From Tranzscheliella williamsii (taxonomy: Eukaryota; Basidiomycota; Ustilaginomycetes; Ustilaginales; Ustilaginaceae), in assembly GCA_023212725.1 (NCBI GenBank), contig JALBYF010000001.1, forward strand, positions 434,001 to 498,000: a DNA stretch of 64,000 bases, in the 5' to 3' direction. Below are positions 1 to 12,189 of the stretch, piece by piece (the first letter of the stretch is position 1; the number at the start of each line of letters is the position of its first letter). Made by a program: the position numbers and the translations under genes. The notes under the pieces were generated by a model, which did no database searches, had not been told where the DNA came from, and saw nothing but the letters and a program-made list of their open reading frames with translations.

Positions 1-3000
1 TTGACCGCCTTCTTCTGTGCGCGTAGCGAGTCGACGGCGCCGGCGTCGGGTGCCAGCGGCACCGTCGGCACCGCTGGGTATGGCGGCTGCACGTACGCGG
101 GCTGGGCGGGCTGCGGAGGCAGCGGCGTGGGCATCGGCGACTGGTACTGCGTGATCTGCCCCGGCGGCAGCGCCATCGGCATCGGCATTGGCGCAGGCAC
201 CTGCGCTGGGAATCCGCCGGGGACACTGTACGTGATCGGCAGTGGGCCCGTCTGCAGATGGCGCGACTTGATCGACCACAGGTCAGCAATCTCGAACTCG
301 AGATGCCGCTTTGCCTCGCGGATCTTGCCCACATCCTCAAACATGCCGCTGATCTCCTTGTGCAGGAGCCGCTTGAACTCCTCCGCATGGCTCTGCACAT
401 TGCTCCGCAGCATGTCGCGGCTCGCCGCGTTGACCGCCTCCACCAGCTTCTGGTTCTGCTCGCTGGTCGTCTTGAGCAGCTCGCTCGTCATCTGCCGGAT
501 CGCCATGTCCGCCGCCAGCTGCGACTTGTTCTCGTGCTCTTTCTGACTGTTGATCGCTGCCACCAGCGACTCGATCGCTGACTTCGGATCCAGCTCCTTC
601 TGTTTGGCCGCGTCCGCTGCTTCTTGCGCCGCCTTGTCCGCCGCAATCTTGCTGTAGAGGAGGTCGACCAGCTCCGCCTTTTCACGCTCCTTGAGCGTCA
701 TCAGCGAACGCTCGCGCTCCTCCTCCTTCGCTTTGCGTTCCGCCTCCTGCGCAGCCGCGCGACGCTCCGCCACCGTCTGCTTCGTCTTTTCTTCCTCTTT
801 CCGCTCCAGTAGATGTTTCAGGATCTCTTCTACTGCCAGCGCCAGCGCCGATGTCGTGGGTCCCGACGCGCTCTCCACTTCCACCTCCTTCTCCTTGTCC
901 TTGCCGGTCGTGGAGCGCGATGGAATCGGCGTGGCCATCTTGAGGATGCCGTCGGGGTCTTGCTCACTCTCGTCTGGCTCGTTTCCGACCGCGAAGCGAG
1001 TTCGACGCGGAGACGGTGTAGGCATCAGTGTATCTCCATCCAAGTGCGAGTCGGACCCGGATCCGTCCGATTCCGGTTCTGGCGCGTTCGCCTCGACGTA
1101 CTCGGTCAGCTTGATGATCGCCTGTGTCCCATAGCCAGCCTCAGCAGCATCTCGGATGAGGCCTGCGATGTTGAGATTGTCGTCCCGGTCGGCGGCGTCC
1201 TTGAGCCGCCGCCAGATGGGCTCGGGAAGCGGCAGGTTTGCGTCGAGGGTTGGATCACCCGTCGCCTCTGCGGGTAGCGGATCCTCGGGCTTGCCTTGGG
1301 CCCGTTGCGCCGCCTTGAACCGATCCCACTCCCTAAGCGCCTGCCGGATTAGCAAGGCACCGCTGGCTGCCGCAGCAGCTTTCGACACCTTGCTCTTGAA
1401 GGTGCTTTTGAAGTCCTCCGCAGCGTCGTCTGGTTTATACCAGGACTCGACTGTCTCTTTGGCTCCCGGGGACTCGCTGCTTCTTTCGTTCCACTTCCGC
1501 GTGCCAGCCGGCTTCCGTCGATCAGCGGTTGGAGTAGGCAGAGCACTGCTGCTGTCGCCCATCGTCGTTGTTGTGTGTCCTGTCCCGTACGGGATCAGAG
1601 TCAGATGACCCCCCTTGGTGACCGCAGGGGTGGCGCCTGCCTTCCCAGGTTGCAACAGGGATGGGGGCACCTTCGCCTCGTGCGGATTTGGCCCGACCGG
1701 TTCTGATGCATCCGTTAGTCGAATGACAGGTGCTTTGGGCTGCTGATTAACCCCGCCAAGGCCTGGCGCTGAGGCCGAGGCGGGGAGTATCTTGCCCTCC
1801 TTTAAGGCCTTTAACTCGTCGTGCAGCTGCGTAACGCCACTGGCTAGCGTTCTCCACTCCTTGGACCGGTCAATCACGTCCTTCTCCAGCCAAACGTTCA
1901 ACTCGTTCAAATACCTTGAGATCTCGGTCTGTTGCTGGAGTTGAGTCTGCCTCGAGAGCTCGTTCTGCTTGAGAGCCTGCAGGATAGTGGCAAGCTCTCC
2001 GCCGGGGGTCCCCGGCAGAGGCATGCCGCTGATGCTGCCAGCAACCGAAGAGGAAGATACGTGGCCGACACCAGGCGTGGGGGGAGGACCTGCAAATTTC
2101 GCCTCGCCTGCAACAGCTGACGACATGGACAGTCCAAGGCCCTCGGGCGGCTTGGCTGTGTCTTTAATGTTCAGCTCATGTGGGTCTACGACGTCACCGA
2201 CCGCCCATCGTACGCCGGTGGGGGTGGGAGGGACAGGCTTGTCTACGGCACCACCTGTGAGCCCAGTGCTGGAGGATGTGGGGGCTTGAGGGTCCAGGAT
2301 TTCAGCTTGGTCAACCTTGGGCGTGAACCAACCGCCAACCTGACCTGACGGGACGGGCGCACCGGCGGCCGCCTGCTGTTGAGCTCTCCTCCGTCTGACT
2401 TCGGCTTCCATGTCGAGTGAACCGTAGCTCGGCTCCTTCCTGACCAGCAGTGGGCGGGGGGTGCCCTGGTGGGAGGATGGATCTCCCAGCATACGGACGT
2501 TCTGAAGGGGATGTCGTCCCGGCCCGAGCACACTCTGTCTAGTGGTTGTAGCTCTAGATGCGGGCCGACTCAACATCGATCTGGCATCCCAGTCCGAGTT
2601 TGGGGGTGGCGATGGGATTCCGCGCTCCGAACTCCAGCTGCGTGGTGGAATGCGGCTTGCCAAAGACATGGTGTCTAGCTCGGTCGCCGAAGCGCTGGCG
2701 GGTACGCTGCTCCCTGAGGGTATACGTCGGGGCAAGGATGCCGAAAGACGTCGTTTGGGATCGGATTCGGCTTCCAGCGAGGCACCAGCAGGATCCAGTG
2801 CGCCACCAGGAGCACTAGAGCCACGGGCCATCTCGGAAGAGATGGTGCGTACGCTGTAGTCAGCCTGAATCGCGTCGTGCCGTCCGTCCCTGCCAAATTT
2901 GGCTCGCTCTTCCATCGATTTGATTAGCTCGCCGCCCTTGAGCTCAGAAGGCATACGCTCCCATTCTTCCAGGAGGGAAGGATCGCGAGCGCCGATCGCA

Positions 3001-6000
3001 TTGCGGATCAGGCTCTTAGATCGAGGCGTCATCGCTGTATCCTCTGACATCTGCATTTTACGAAGTAGCCTGGCAACTACGCTTTCGACACGCGCCATCT
3101 CAGCGGTCTCTGCGTCGATGCCGACTGCCGACTCGCTCTTGGACCTTTCATGACCCAAGGCAGGTGTGGCAACAACATTGGTGACTAGATCCAGTACCTT
3201 GTCGAGCTTCTCCTGCATAGCTGCCAGCTCAGAGTCGCGGCCCGACCGCGCGGTAGCCCTACTTTCACCACTAACCGCTGACGATGAACTGCGTCGACGA
3301 TCATGGTGCGGGCTGCTAGTGGACTTCTTCTTTTGAAGATCAGAGACGATCTGTTGGAATCCACGGATCTGGTCTTCGAGATGCTGTTCCCGCGTGAGTC
3401 GTTCCCTTTGCTGTTCTTCGAGATATTCGAGCAGCTTCCCGACGTCTTGCGAGTTGATGCTTCGATTCGAAACAAGAGAAAGCGCGCTTTTAGCGGCGGG
3501 CGATCTGACATGAGGTAGGCTTGAAGAGGCAGCGAGCCCACGATACACGATCTCCTCTGTCTGATTGCGAGGACTACTGCGGACGGAAGCATTGAGGCGC
3601 GTGCTCTGCGCCTGCGACTGTGTTTCCTCGAGGACGGTGCCCAAGCGATCCCCTTTGCCACTGACGGGGCTGTCCTGAAGCGCGAGTGCGGCGTCCACAC
3701 GTCTAGGTGTAGAATCGCTGAGTACACTATCTCTTAATCTCTGAGCTGGAGTTCGATCGGCGTCACCGTTCGAGCCTGTGGAAGCTGCATGTAGCTTGGC
3801 AGCGACACCAGCAGGCTTGGTTTTATCCTTGGATGTGTTCCGCGCAGACTGAGAATGCTTACTTCGTTTGCGCTCAACATGGACGCCGCTCTTGATGGTG
3901 CCAAGCTCGCTTCTTGCCGGGCGTTGTGAAGCAGAATCACTCGGTCCGAGTTCCGCCTCCCTGTCGAGCCTTGACCAGTTAAAAATCACGTCACTGGCGG
4001 GTGTCTTTGGGCCGAAGTCGTCGTTCATGCTGTTCTGCGAATGTGCTGATTCATATCCGTCCATGTCCGGCGACGAATTGATTGGAGACTCATCGCCGTC
4101 GCCTAATATATCTTTCTCCGCCTCAAGAGACTTGTAGGATTCGGTGATGGAAACAGTGACTTCGGTTCCGACGTTGGAAGCAGAAACGTCTTCGAGCGTA
4201 GCTGACGTCTTGCTACTTGAGTTTGTCAACCTCGCCAACTCTTCGGAGCCTGCCGTTATAGGATTATCGGAGCGGACGCTGCACTTCTCAGCATCAGTGT
4301 AAGAGGCGGGTGTCGAGTGAATGGCGCCTGCAGCTGGGGTGACGAGTGTTGGCGTTTGAGGGGACAGGTCGTGTACAAACCCTGTGGTCACCTCCAGAGG
4401 TCGATGCTGCCAGCTTCTGACCTTTGCTCTTGCTGGACTGGAAGTGGAATCAGGAAGCGATCCCGGCGCTGAGGCCACTGCCGCTGCCACCCTTTCTTGT
4501 GATGAAGGAGCATCTTGCTTTGCAGCCGTGGCCGAAGTAGACAAGAATCCGACGCCTTTGGCCTCTTTTGGTGGGACAGGCGGAGGAGCCACGCCAGCAG
4601 ACGCGAGCGCCTCACCAAAGCTATTTTGAATCTCACGAGATGCGAGGTCCGAAGAGAGCTCGCTTTTCCAGATAGAGCCAATACGGTCGATGGCTTCCTC
4701 GTTGGCGGATGCAGCGCGTTCGGACCAAGGTTTCCTTGGCGACTCCGTGCTACCGGTACCTACAGTGGAGATTAGTGCGCGACTTGGTGAATCTGTGTGC
4801 GAGTTCCCGGCGTCGTTCGGAGCACGCGAAGCAGCTTCCGGGAACATGGCAGCGGATGGAAGAGTCGCCCTAGCCTGGGCCGAGCTGGGCGTGGAAGAAC
4901 TCTGTGCTCGCGGGCGACTTGCACCAGTAACATCCCTGCAGCAAAGCAGCAAGGTGCGAGACAAAGACATAGCAGAATAAGAAGAGTTGTTGCCGTAGAA
5001 CAGGGGCGGTGAGAGGTAAAGAGTCTGTGTTTAGCTGTCCATCGCTTTCGATAGATGAGCGCTCGTGACTTACCGTACAGAAGTGACCCACTGGACACGG
5101 TCTTTGGCCGTTTCAGCAGCCAGCCTCTCAACGCCATCGTCAAAGATCAGCTGGAAGGGGTTGACGTAGTCCAAACCTTGTTGCCGGGCAGAAACAGCGC
5201 CAATGTCCGTTGCGCTACTGGGATGGTCCGGACCGGGTACCGAATGAATCTCCCTGCATGCTCTCAAATCCAGGACTATATTTTCTCTTCCTCCGCCGCT
5301 CGGAATCCAGCTCATAGCTACAGCTGTGGGTAGCAGGACGGCTTTCACTCGCAGCCAGCGTGGCCTTGGATCGTGAACGTTGAAATAGAAGAGCTCACCA
5401 ACGCGTAAGGGTTTGGACCCGACGGGCTCCCCAGTCATTTGAATCGCCGTCACGGCATTTAGAGGCAAGTTACCTTCTTCCCGCTTGTGACGATACGAAG
5501 CAGTCGTTCCTTGAGTCGCTGCGCTGGCTGTGCTCAGATTATCGTCCTGATCGGATCTAGTGCTCTGGCGACGCGATTCCAGCAAGGGCCTAGGTGGACC
5601 GAGGCTGCCTCCTTTTGTCGGTTGGTCGCCTCCACCCGATCCGTTTCTTCCTGACAGTGTTCCCATAAAGCCGAGGACGGTGTTACGGAATGCCCCCTTT
5701 CTACCTAGGCTCGTAGTGTTATTGTTGTTGCCCCTAGCAGTACCGCTGGTGCTCGACTGGCCGTCACGTCGATCAGAACCTACACTGTTTTGTGGAGGTC
5801 CAAAGGTCACCCCGATCATGAGGTTATTGATAGGTGGACCGCCAGAATCTGCTGCAGGCGTCGACTGAGCCCGGGAGTGTGCTGATGAAAGCAGGGAGGA
5901 TCGAAATCGGCCGGAAGCGCTACGGCCGTGGCCATTAGAAGGGACCAGAGAGGAGGGAGCCGAGTTTTCAACGTCCTCATCGTCGAAACCATCGTCAGTG

Positions 6001-8603
6001 TTGTAGGAGTTTGGGCCATCGCCACCACCGACGCCGACCAGACCAGCTCTTCTGGACCGAAATCGCATCGACTCTATACTTCGCGATCTCAGTTTGCCAT
6101 TCAAGGGCGAGGCGCCAGTCGACGCTGACGTCGATGCGTGCAATCTAGCGGCAGCACTGTTAGAAGATGATGTCATCAGTCCCGCAGCTCCCGGACTGAG
6201 ATTGGCACTGCTGGAAGAAAGCGAAAGGGTAAGACGGTTCGGTGTACTGCCGAGACTCAGCGTGCCCATTTCAAAACCCTTGGCAGGCCGAAGCGGCGAG
6301 GCATGAAGGAGCGATTGAGCTTGGTCGGAGGGTGATGCAGTGGCTGAGTTGCTCTCGAACATCTTGATGAGGTCCTTCGCTTTCGTGGGCGAAGCAGGAA
6401 TCTGCAGCTTGCCCGGATTTGCGGACCTGAGAAATGACGATGAGCCTGAAAGGGTCTGACCAGGCACATCCTCACTTTGTCCGATCGGTTGCACGGACGT
6501 GGTGCTAGCAATGGCAGAAGATGTGGCCTTGCTAAGAAGACCCTTGATGACAGCCAGAGAGCTGCTGACCGATGCAGCGTGGGACAGCGATCGACTTTCG
6601 CTTGACGCTGCCGGAGCAGGCACCGCTTCTTGGCTTGCCACATCCTCAGCGATGGACTCCTTCTGCAAACTGTTTTGCGAAGTACGGAATGCTTCTGCAC
6701 CTGAAAAGATACTGGTCGCCTCTGTGAAGTCGGTACGGTTGCGTCTTAGGGCTGGCATCATGGAAGAAGTATGGTGGGTCTCTGAAAAGATTTCGTCATC
6801 ATCAGCAGCGTCGATCTCGCTCGGAGAGACAAGGGGTTCTAGATTGTAGGTAGCTTTATTGTCTATACTGCGACTGTGGTGATTGAGATAGTCGGGATTG
6901 GACCACTTGCGCGCCATGGCCGATGAGAGCGGTGAGAGTCCGTCCTGAGTGGTGGTCGGTGTATCTGGCGCTTGGCTAGGCTTACTCCATAGGCTAGTGT
7001 TGTGAGCCGAAGAGCCGAGCAGGCTGCTATCGATAGGCGAGACAGGGTTGGTCGAAATCGACGCCGTTGTGCCACGTCGAAGATGGGCGGATGAAGTGGG
7101 CTGCGTCGATGAAGGGTCGCTGCGCGAGGATGGAGCAGGAACGCGTTGTACGCGCCTGAAGGCGGGGCGAGTTGTACTTCGGGGGACCGCAAACTGCGTG
7201 TCTATGGACTCCGGTCCACCTCGATCGTAAAAGGCGCCTGAGGAAGTCTGGCTTGGCCGGACAGGGTCCGAGTCATTGGTAGCAACGGAATCAAGGAAGG
7301 CTAACGTCTTTGGTGACAGAGCGGATCGACTAGCTGGTACCGCGAGCTTCGAGGAAGATGAGGAGTTGAGTTCTTCTCGGCGCCTGATAGCTTCTCTGAC
7401 TCCGGCGGCAGGAGAAGAGGTGCCAGCAAGGAAAGGTGATCGGAGATCCGGACTGTTCTGAGAAGCGGGGCTATGGAACCTGGTGCTTGCTGCGAAGGAC
7501 TTGGACCTTGCGAGCGTCCCAGGAGTGGCGGTGTTTTGGGGCGTCGCTGGAGGCAATGGGGTGGAGACGGCAGAGGCAGTGTCGAGCATGTCAAGAACAG
7601 CCTGCTCGCCAGCGTCAAGCTTCCGGTTTGATTGGTCTCGGGCGATGGACGCATCAATGTGATCTTCCTCTTCGCTTCTGTTGTCGGATATAAAGGGGGA
7701 CCACGGATTTTGAAGCCGAGAAGTGGGTATAAGACGGGCTGAACCGGATGGAAGGGGCACCGAGGGTGTAAGGGTACCGCGAGGCGCTAGGTCCAAATTC
7801 CTGACATATAGTGGCCGGTCCTCTTCGGTTGGATCAGAGCGTTCTGCGAAAGAAGCAAGCGGCGAGGCTAAATCCATTACAAGAGCGCCGTTATCGCGGT
7901 GTCTTGTGACGGACCCGTATTGAAGGTCCGGGGTCGATCGGGAGGCGGCACTGAGATGGGAGGAATAGATGCTGGCCGATCTTGCGCTTGATGATGGATT
8001 GCGCTGCAGGCCCGAGTCTATGGTGTGTATATGCCTGGAGGCGGGGGAGGGTGGTGGATCGTCGGCTTCTGGCGAGAGGACAAGACTACTAACCGGTGCA
8101 GGTGTAGGTCTGCTGATGTCGAAGCTGGCACGCGATCTTGCTTGGGCCGTCGTCTCTAGCTGTTGGGAGCCTGTACCTGCGGTCTGAAGCAGGCTATTGA
8201 CCCACTTTCGAGGTGTCGCGAGCTTATTCGGCGAGATCCCAGCGGCGACATTAGATTGGTGGGTCGACGTGCTAGCCGTTCTTGGCCTCGGAAACTTCCT
8301 AAAGGTGGTATTGCTGCTGCTTTTGGGGAGAGGATTTGCGCCGGAGAGGTCCAAGCTTGAGGCAGATTCGGAAAGGAAGTGGCCAAGGCGTCCAGGGATG
8401 TCGAGCGAGGTTCGGGTGGTGCTCTTCTGTATCGGCGGGAAGAGGTTGCTGGAGCTGGAGGCGCTTGGTTCTTCGTTGAGGTCGCGCAAGTCAGAGAAGG
8501 AGGCCGAGGAAATGCCTCCTCCTCTGTATGGCGGTTGATTTTCCACAGTGTGACCGACATTCGCCTTACCAGCCTTCTGCAGGCGTTCCTTCCACGACTT
8601 CAT
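1..8603 (-). CDS. Giant PH-domain, coiled-coil protein (3' end beyond window)
   Basis: The gene reads leftward in two exons: 8603-5074, then 4935 to the window edge, about 2,820 residues without a stop. The start is the first in-frame ATG (8603-8601, G at -3); upstream codons in this frame contain no ATG. The intron at 5073-4936 (138 nt) has GTAAGT and CTGCAG ends and interrupts the frame where the exon-1 frame would stop. Residues 1 to about 1050 are Ser/Pro/Thr-rich and look disordered. Residues about 1060-1180 form a PH-like module with RVGELFYFNV, a conserved SWIPSGGGR turn and ending in VQWVTSVR at the exon junction. Exon 2 is again low-complexity, with coiled coils near 3480-3330 (LLEYLEEQQRERLTREQHLE), 2000-1780 and 840-320, then a Pro-rich tail toward base 1. 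PH modules usually bind membrane phosphoinositides or proteins; a cortical scaffold is my inference. I do not recognise a named orthologue. Confidence 0.8.
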
Positions 8604-9984
8604 GGCCGTGGCACTATAGATCGACGCTGCTGACGCTAGCCAGGGCAAATTGACAATGGGCGATGATTGCTGCTGATTGCTGCTGACCAAGACAGAACGT
8701 CTGGTGGCGTGGACGCTGCGGATTGCTTGAAGAAGGCGGTGGTGGCGGGAAGTCAAACGGCCGAAGGATCAGCGTGACTCAGACGACAGAGCGAGGCGGG
8801 CAGACCAGTACAAAAGTAGGGATTAGCAGAGCAAGCAAAGGCGAACGAAGCGATGTTCAGCTGATCGACGCAAACGGACACAGAGGTGAAGGCGGTGCGG
8901 GTCACTGAAAGGAGTGCTAGAGGGCAGAGAGGCGGCCGGCTGGAGGGAATATCGCAGCGCGCTGGGAAGGTTGGCAGGGTATGCAGCTGTCGCCCTACGG
9001 ATGAAGGATGGATGGATCGAGTATAGAATGCTAGGTATTGTTGCTGCAAGACGGCGAGGCGGTCTGCCCACAATTGTATCATAGAAACAAGCCTGTTGCC
9101 TATGGCGCCTGCCGTGAACTCAGCTGCGCTATTGGGGCAAGTCAGGCCAGAATCGCCCTGGGAATAGACGAGTGTTCGAAGGGACGGCTTGGGTATAGAG
9201 GTAAAGGGTATGACGGCAGAAAGAAGGGTATGGCAGCAGAGAGAAGCAGCGCGAGGGAAGAGGCGCGATGCTTGGATTGTGCTTTCAGCGTGAGCTCGAT
9301 CGTGATGGGAAGAGGGTGATGTATGTATGTATTTTATGTGGTCGATATAGCCTGCTTTGCACGTCACGCCAAGTTTGAGATTGTAGGCCAAGCATGTTTC
9401 GCCGCTATCACCCGCTTCACCCAACCGATCTGCCCTTTCTGTCTGTTCACACGGAGCACTGGCGACTGCGCATCGGACGAAGCGACGGCATCGCACCGAA
9501 TACCCACGCCCCCGCTCCCCAATTCAAGGTGACATAGGCGTGTGCTTTTATATTCGCTCTATAGTCACGTACTAGTACGTTGGTATGGACTTTTTTGCAT
9601 GGCCATCCACTAAAACAAGCCGAACAAACGCAATTAAAGAGGGACAAGGCAAGGCGAGGTTGCGGTGTGCAAGTGGTTCGTGGGAGCCATCGGATCAGCA
9701 GAAGATCTCTCGCTGAGAGCACGCTAACAAGCCGTCTTCTCTGGCACGCTGAGCGTCTTCTCCGCCTGCCAATGTATGTCTCACTTGATTGCATCCGCGA
9801 GAACCGAATTCACTGCTACAACAGGCGTGCTCCGCCACTTACAGCCTCGCCACTGCACCGACTATATAGTAGCTAGGCCGTCTCCATGCTCTGCCCGGCC
9901 TTGATCTGCATCGCTGCAGGGAAGGGAACGCACGCAAAGACGCAACGGTTCGCGTTGAAGGGCAAGGAAGATGTTTACCGGCGG

Positions 9985-10018
9985 GCTGCACCTGCTGCAC
10001 CTGCTGCACCTGCTGCAC
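9985..10018. repeat. 9-nt tandem repeat, gctgcacct x 3.8
   Basis: Four consecutive copies of gctgcacct, the last one short, in the intergenic region upstream of phosphoglucomutase. The copies are identical, so the array is probably young or unstable. No coding role is apparent. Confidence 0.95.
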
Positions 10019-10084
10019 GACATGCACCACACCCAGAGCGAACGAGGGTTCAAGAGATTGTTTCGATGTGGAGGCGCGTCATCG

Positions 10085-10092
10085 TCACGTGA
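10085..10092. promoter_or_regulatory. TCACGTGA palindrome (E-box / bHLH-type site)
   Basis: A perfect 8-bp palindrome about 210 bp upstream of the phosphoglucomutase ATG. CACGTG is the core bound by fungal bHLH factors such as Cbf1 and Pho4. The same 8-mer occurs in the divergent promoter at 57396-57403. Function here is inferred from the motif only. Confidence 0.4.
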
Positions 10093-10303
10093 TGCCATGG
10101 GAGGCTGTTAGAGCGAAGGCCTAGGAAGTGCTTCGAATCATGGGCGCCCCACTCCTTCCCGTGGCCAAGGCAAAGGCCGTCGCTGCAGAGTCAGCAGCGT
10201 CTGGTTGGTCCGTTCGCTGGCCACCCCTGTCTTTCGTCGTCGCAGCCTGTCCTCTCTCCTTTCCATCCTCATCATTCTTCCACTCCCACAGCTGATCAGC
10301 ATC

Positions 10304-12062
10304 ATGTCTGTGAATACCGTATCTACCAAGCCCTTCGAGGGACAGAAGCCAGGGACCTCCGGCCTTCGAAAGAGGTACGTCTTTGCCGAGCGTGTTTTGG
10401 ACGCTGTGCTCTTGCCGTCCCACTGACACGCCTGGGGAGTCCCACTCTGCCCTGCGCTCTTTCTCGCACAGGGTCAAGGTCTTTGCGCAGCAACATTACA
10501 CGGAAAACTTTGTCCAGGCTATCCTGTCCGCCATCCCCAGCGGAGCCGCTGGCTCTACGCTGGTTGTAGGCGGAGATGGAAGGTATTTCTCCAAGCCGGC
10601 CATTCAGGCCATCATCCGCATTGCCGCCGGCAACGGTGTCTCGAAGCTGATCATTGGCCAGGACGGCATCCTGTCCACGCCGGCTGCTTCCCACATCATC
10701 CGATCGTACAAGGCGACCGGTGGCATCCTTCTCACCGCCTCCCACAACCCTGGTGGGCCGGACAACGATTTCGGCATCAAGTACAACATGGACAACGGCG
10801 GCCCTGCGCCCGAGTCGGTCACCAACAAGATCTACGAGATCACCAAGACCATCTCCGAGTACAAGACCGTTGACGGCGCCGAGGTGGATCTGTCCAAGAT
10901 CGGGGAATCTACGTTTGGCGACAAGCTGACGATCCAGATCATCGACAACGTCAAGGATTACGTCGACTATCTCGCCCAGATCTTCGACTTTGAGCTGATC
11001 AAGAGCTTCCTGCAGTCGTCCGACTTCACGGTCCGGTTCGATGCTCTGCACGGCGTCACCGGTCCGTACGGCCGCGCTCTGTTTGTCGAGCGGTTCGGTC
11101 TGCCCGAGTCTTCGATCCAGAACTGTGTCCCGTCCGAGGATTTTGGTGGTGGACATCCCGATCCGAACCTCACCTATGCCAAGTCGCTGGTCGATGCGGT
11201 AGAGAGCGAGAACATCTCGTTCGGCGCTGCCTCGGACGGCGATGGAGACCGAAACATGATTATCGGCAAGGGTGCCTTTGTCAATCCGTCGGACTCGGTT
11301 GCGATTATCGCCGACTGGGCGCAGCGCGCAATCCCCTACTTCCAGTCGGGGATCAAAGGGCTGGCAAGGTCGATGCCGACGTCGGGTGCGATCGACCGGG
11401 TGGCGGCGAAGAACGGATACGAGTGCTTCGAGGTGCCGACGGGGTGGAAGTTCTTTGGCAATCTGATGGATGCCGGGCGGCTGAGTATCTGCGGTGAGGA
11501 GAGCTTCGGGACAGGCTCGGACCACATTCGCGAAAAGGACGGGCTGTGGGCGGTGGTGGCCTGGCTCTCGATCCTGGCGGCGGCGAACCGCGAGCAGCCG
11601 GGGACGTCGGTGAATGATGTGCTGCAGCGCCACTACCGCCAGTACGGCCGCAACTTTTTCTCGCGCTACGACTTTGAAGAGGTGGATTCCGGCGGTGCCA
11701 GCCAGCTCATGGACCACCTCCGTGCGCGCTTCGACGAACCCAGCTTTGTCGGCTCCCAGCTGGGCGCCTTCCGCGTCGCCGAGGCGGGCGACTTTTCCTA
11801 CACCGACCCCATCGATCACTCGGTCAGCAAGAACCAGGGCCTCTACATCACCTTTGACGACGCCTCGCGCATTATCTTCCGCCTCTCTGGCACGGGCTCT
11901 GCCGGCGCCACCATCCGCCTCTACGTCGAAAAGTACTCGAACGACCCCGCCGAGTTTGCCGCCGACGCCCAGGACGGCCTCCGCCCGCTCATCGACCAGG
12001 CCCTTGCCGTCAGCAAGCTCGCCCAGTTCACCGGCCGCGACAAGCCCACCGTCATCACCTAA
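10304..12062 (+). CDS. PGM2: Phosphoglucomutase
   Basis: The enzyme interconverts glucose-1-phosphate and glucose-6-phosphate in the cytosol, linking glycolysis to UDP-glucose, glycogen and cell-wall synthesis. The two exons are 10304-10374 and 10472-12062, encoding 553 residues, normal for eukaryotic phosphoglucomutases. The 97-nt intron (GTACGT..CACAG, branch CTGAC) restores GLRKRVKVFAQQHYTENF, the conserved N-terminus. Key motifs are visible: the phosphoserine loop TASHNPGGPDNDFG (Ser about 114), the metal loop SDGDGDRNM, the sugar-binding CGEESFGTGSDH and the C-terminal phosphate-binding RLSGTGSAGATIRLY. The stop lies 127 bp from the convergent SEN34 stop. Silent sites change abruptly from G-ending to C-ending codons near 11630. 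Identity is secure; whether one or several PGM paralogues exist cannot be told here. Confidence 0.96.
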
Positions 12063-12189
12063 ACCCGCTTCCGCACCCGCTGCCCCGCTATCCCTTCCCG
12101 CTTTGTACACACACGCGCTCACGGTCGGGCTGTCGGCCGCGCAGGCTGGTCAACTTATAGGATGGTTTTTGCGGGTGTATGTGCCGAGG

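Larger units (their letters stand above)
8604..10303. other. Divergent intergenic region between the PH-protein gene and phosphoglucomutase
   Basis: About 1.7 kb with no convincing gene. A 247-codon minus-strand frame (9496-8753) has no recognisable domain and is probably the leader of the PH-protein gene. Visible elements are a 9-nt tandem repeat (9985-10018), a TATA-like ctatatag near 9860 and a perfect TCACGTGA palindrome (10085-10092). The last 100 bases before the phosphoglucomutase ATG are pyrimidine-rich, which is common in fungal leaders. Confidence 0.6.

Noticed and set aside
8753..9496. 247-codon open frame on the minus strand.
   Set aside because: No domain, no ATG where the frame opens, and composition like the adjacent leader region.
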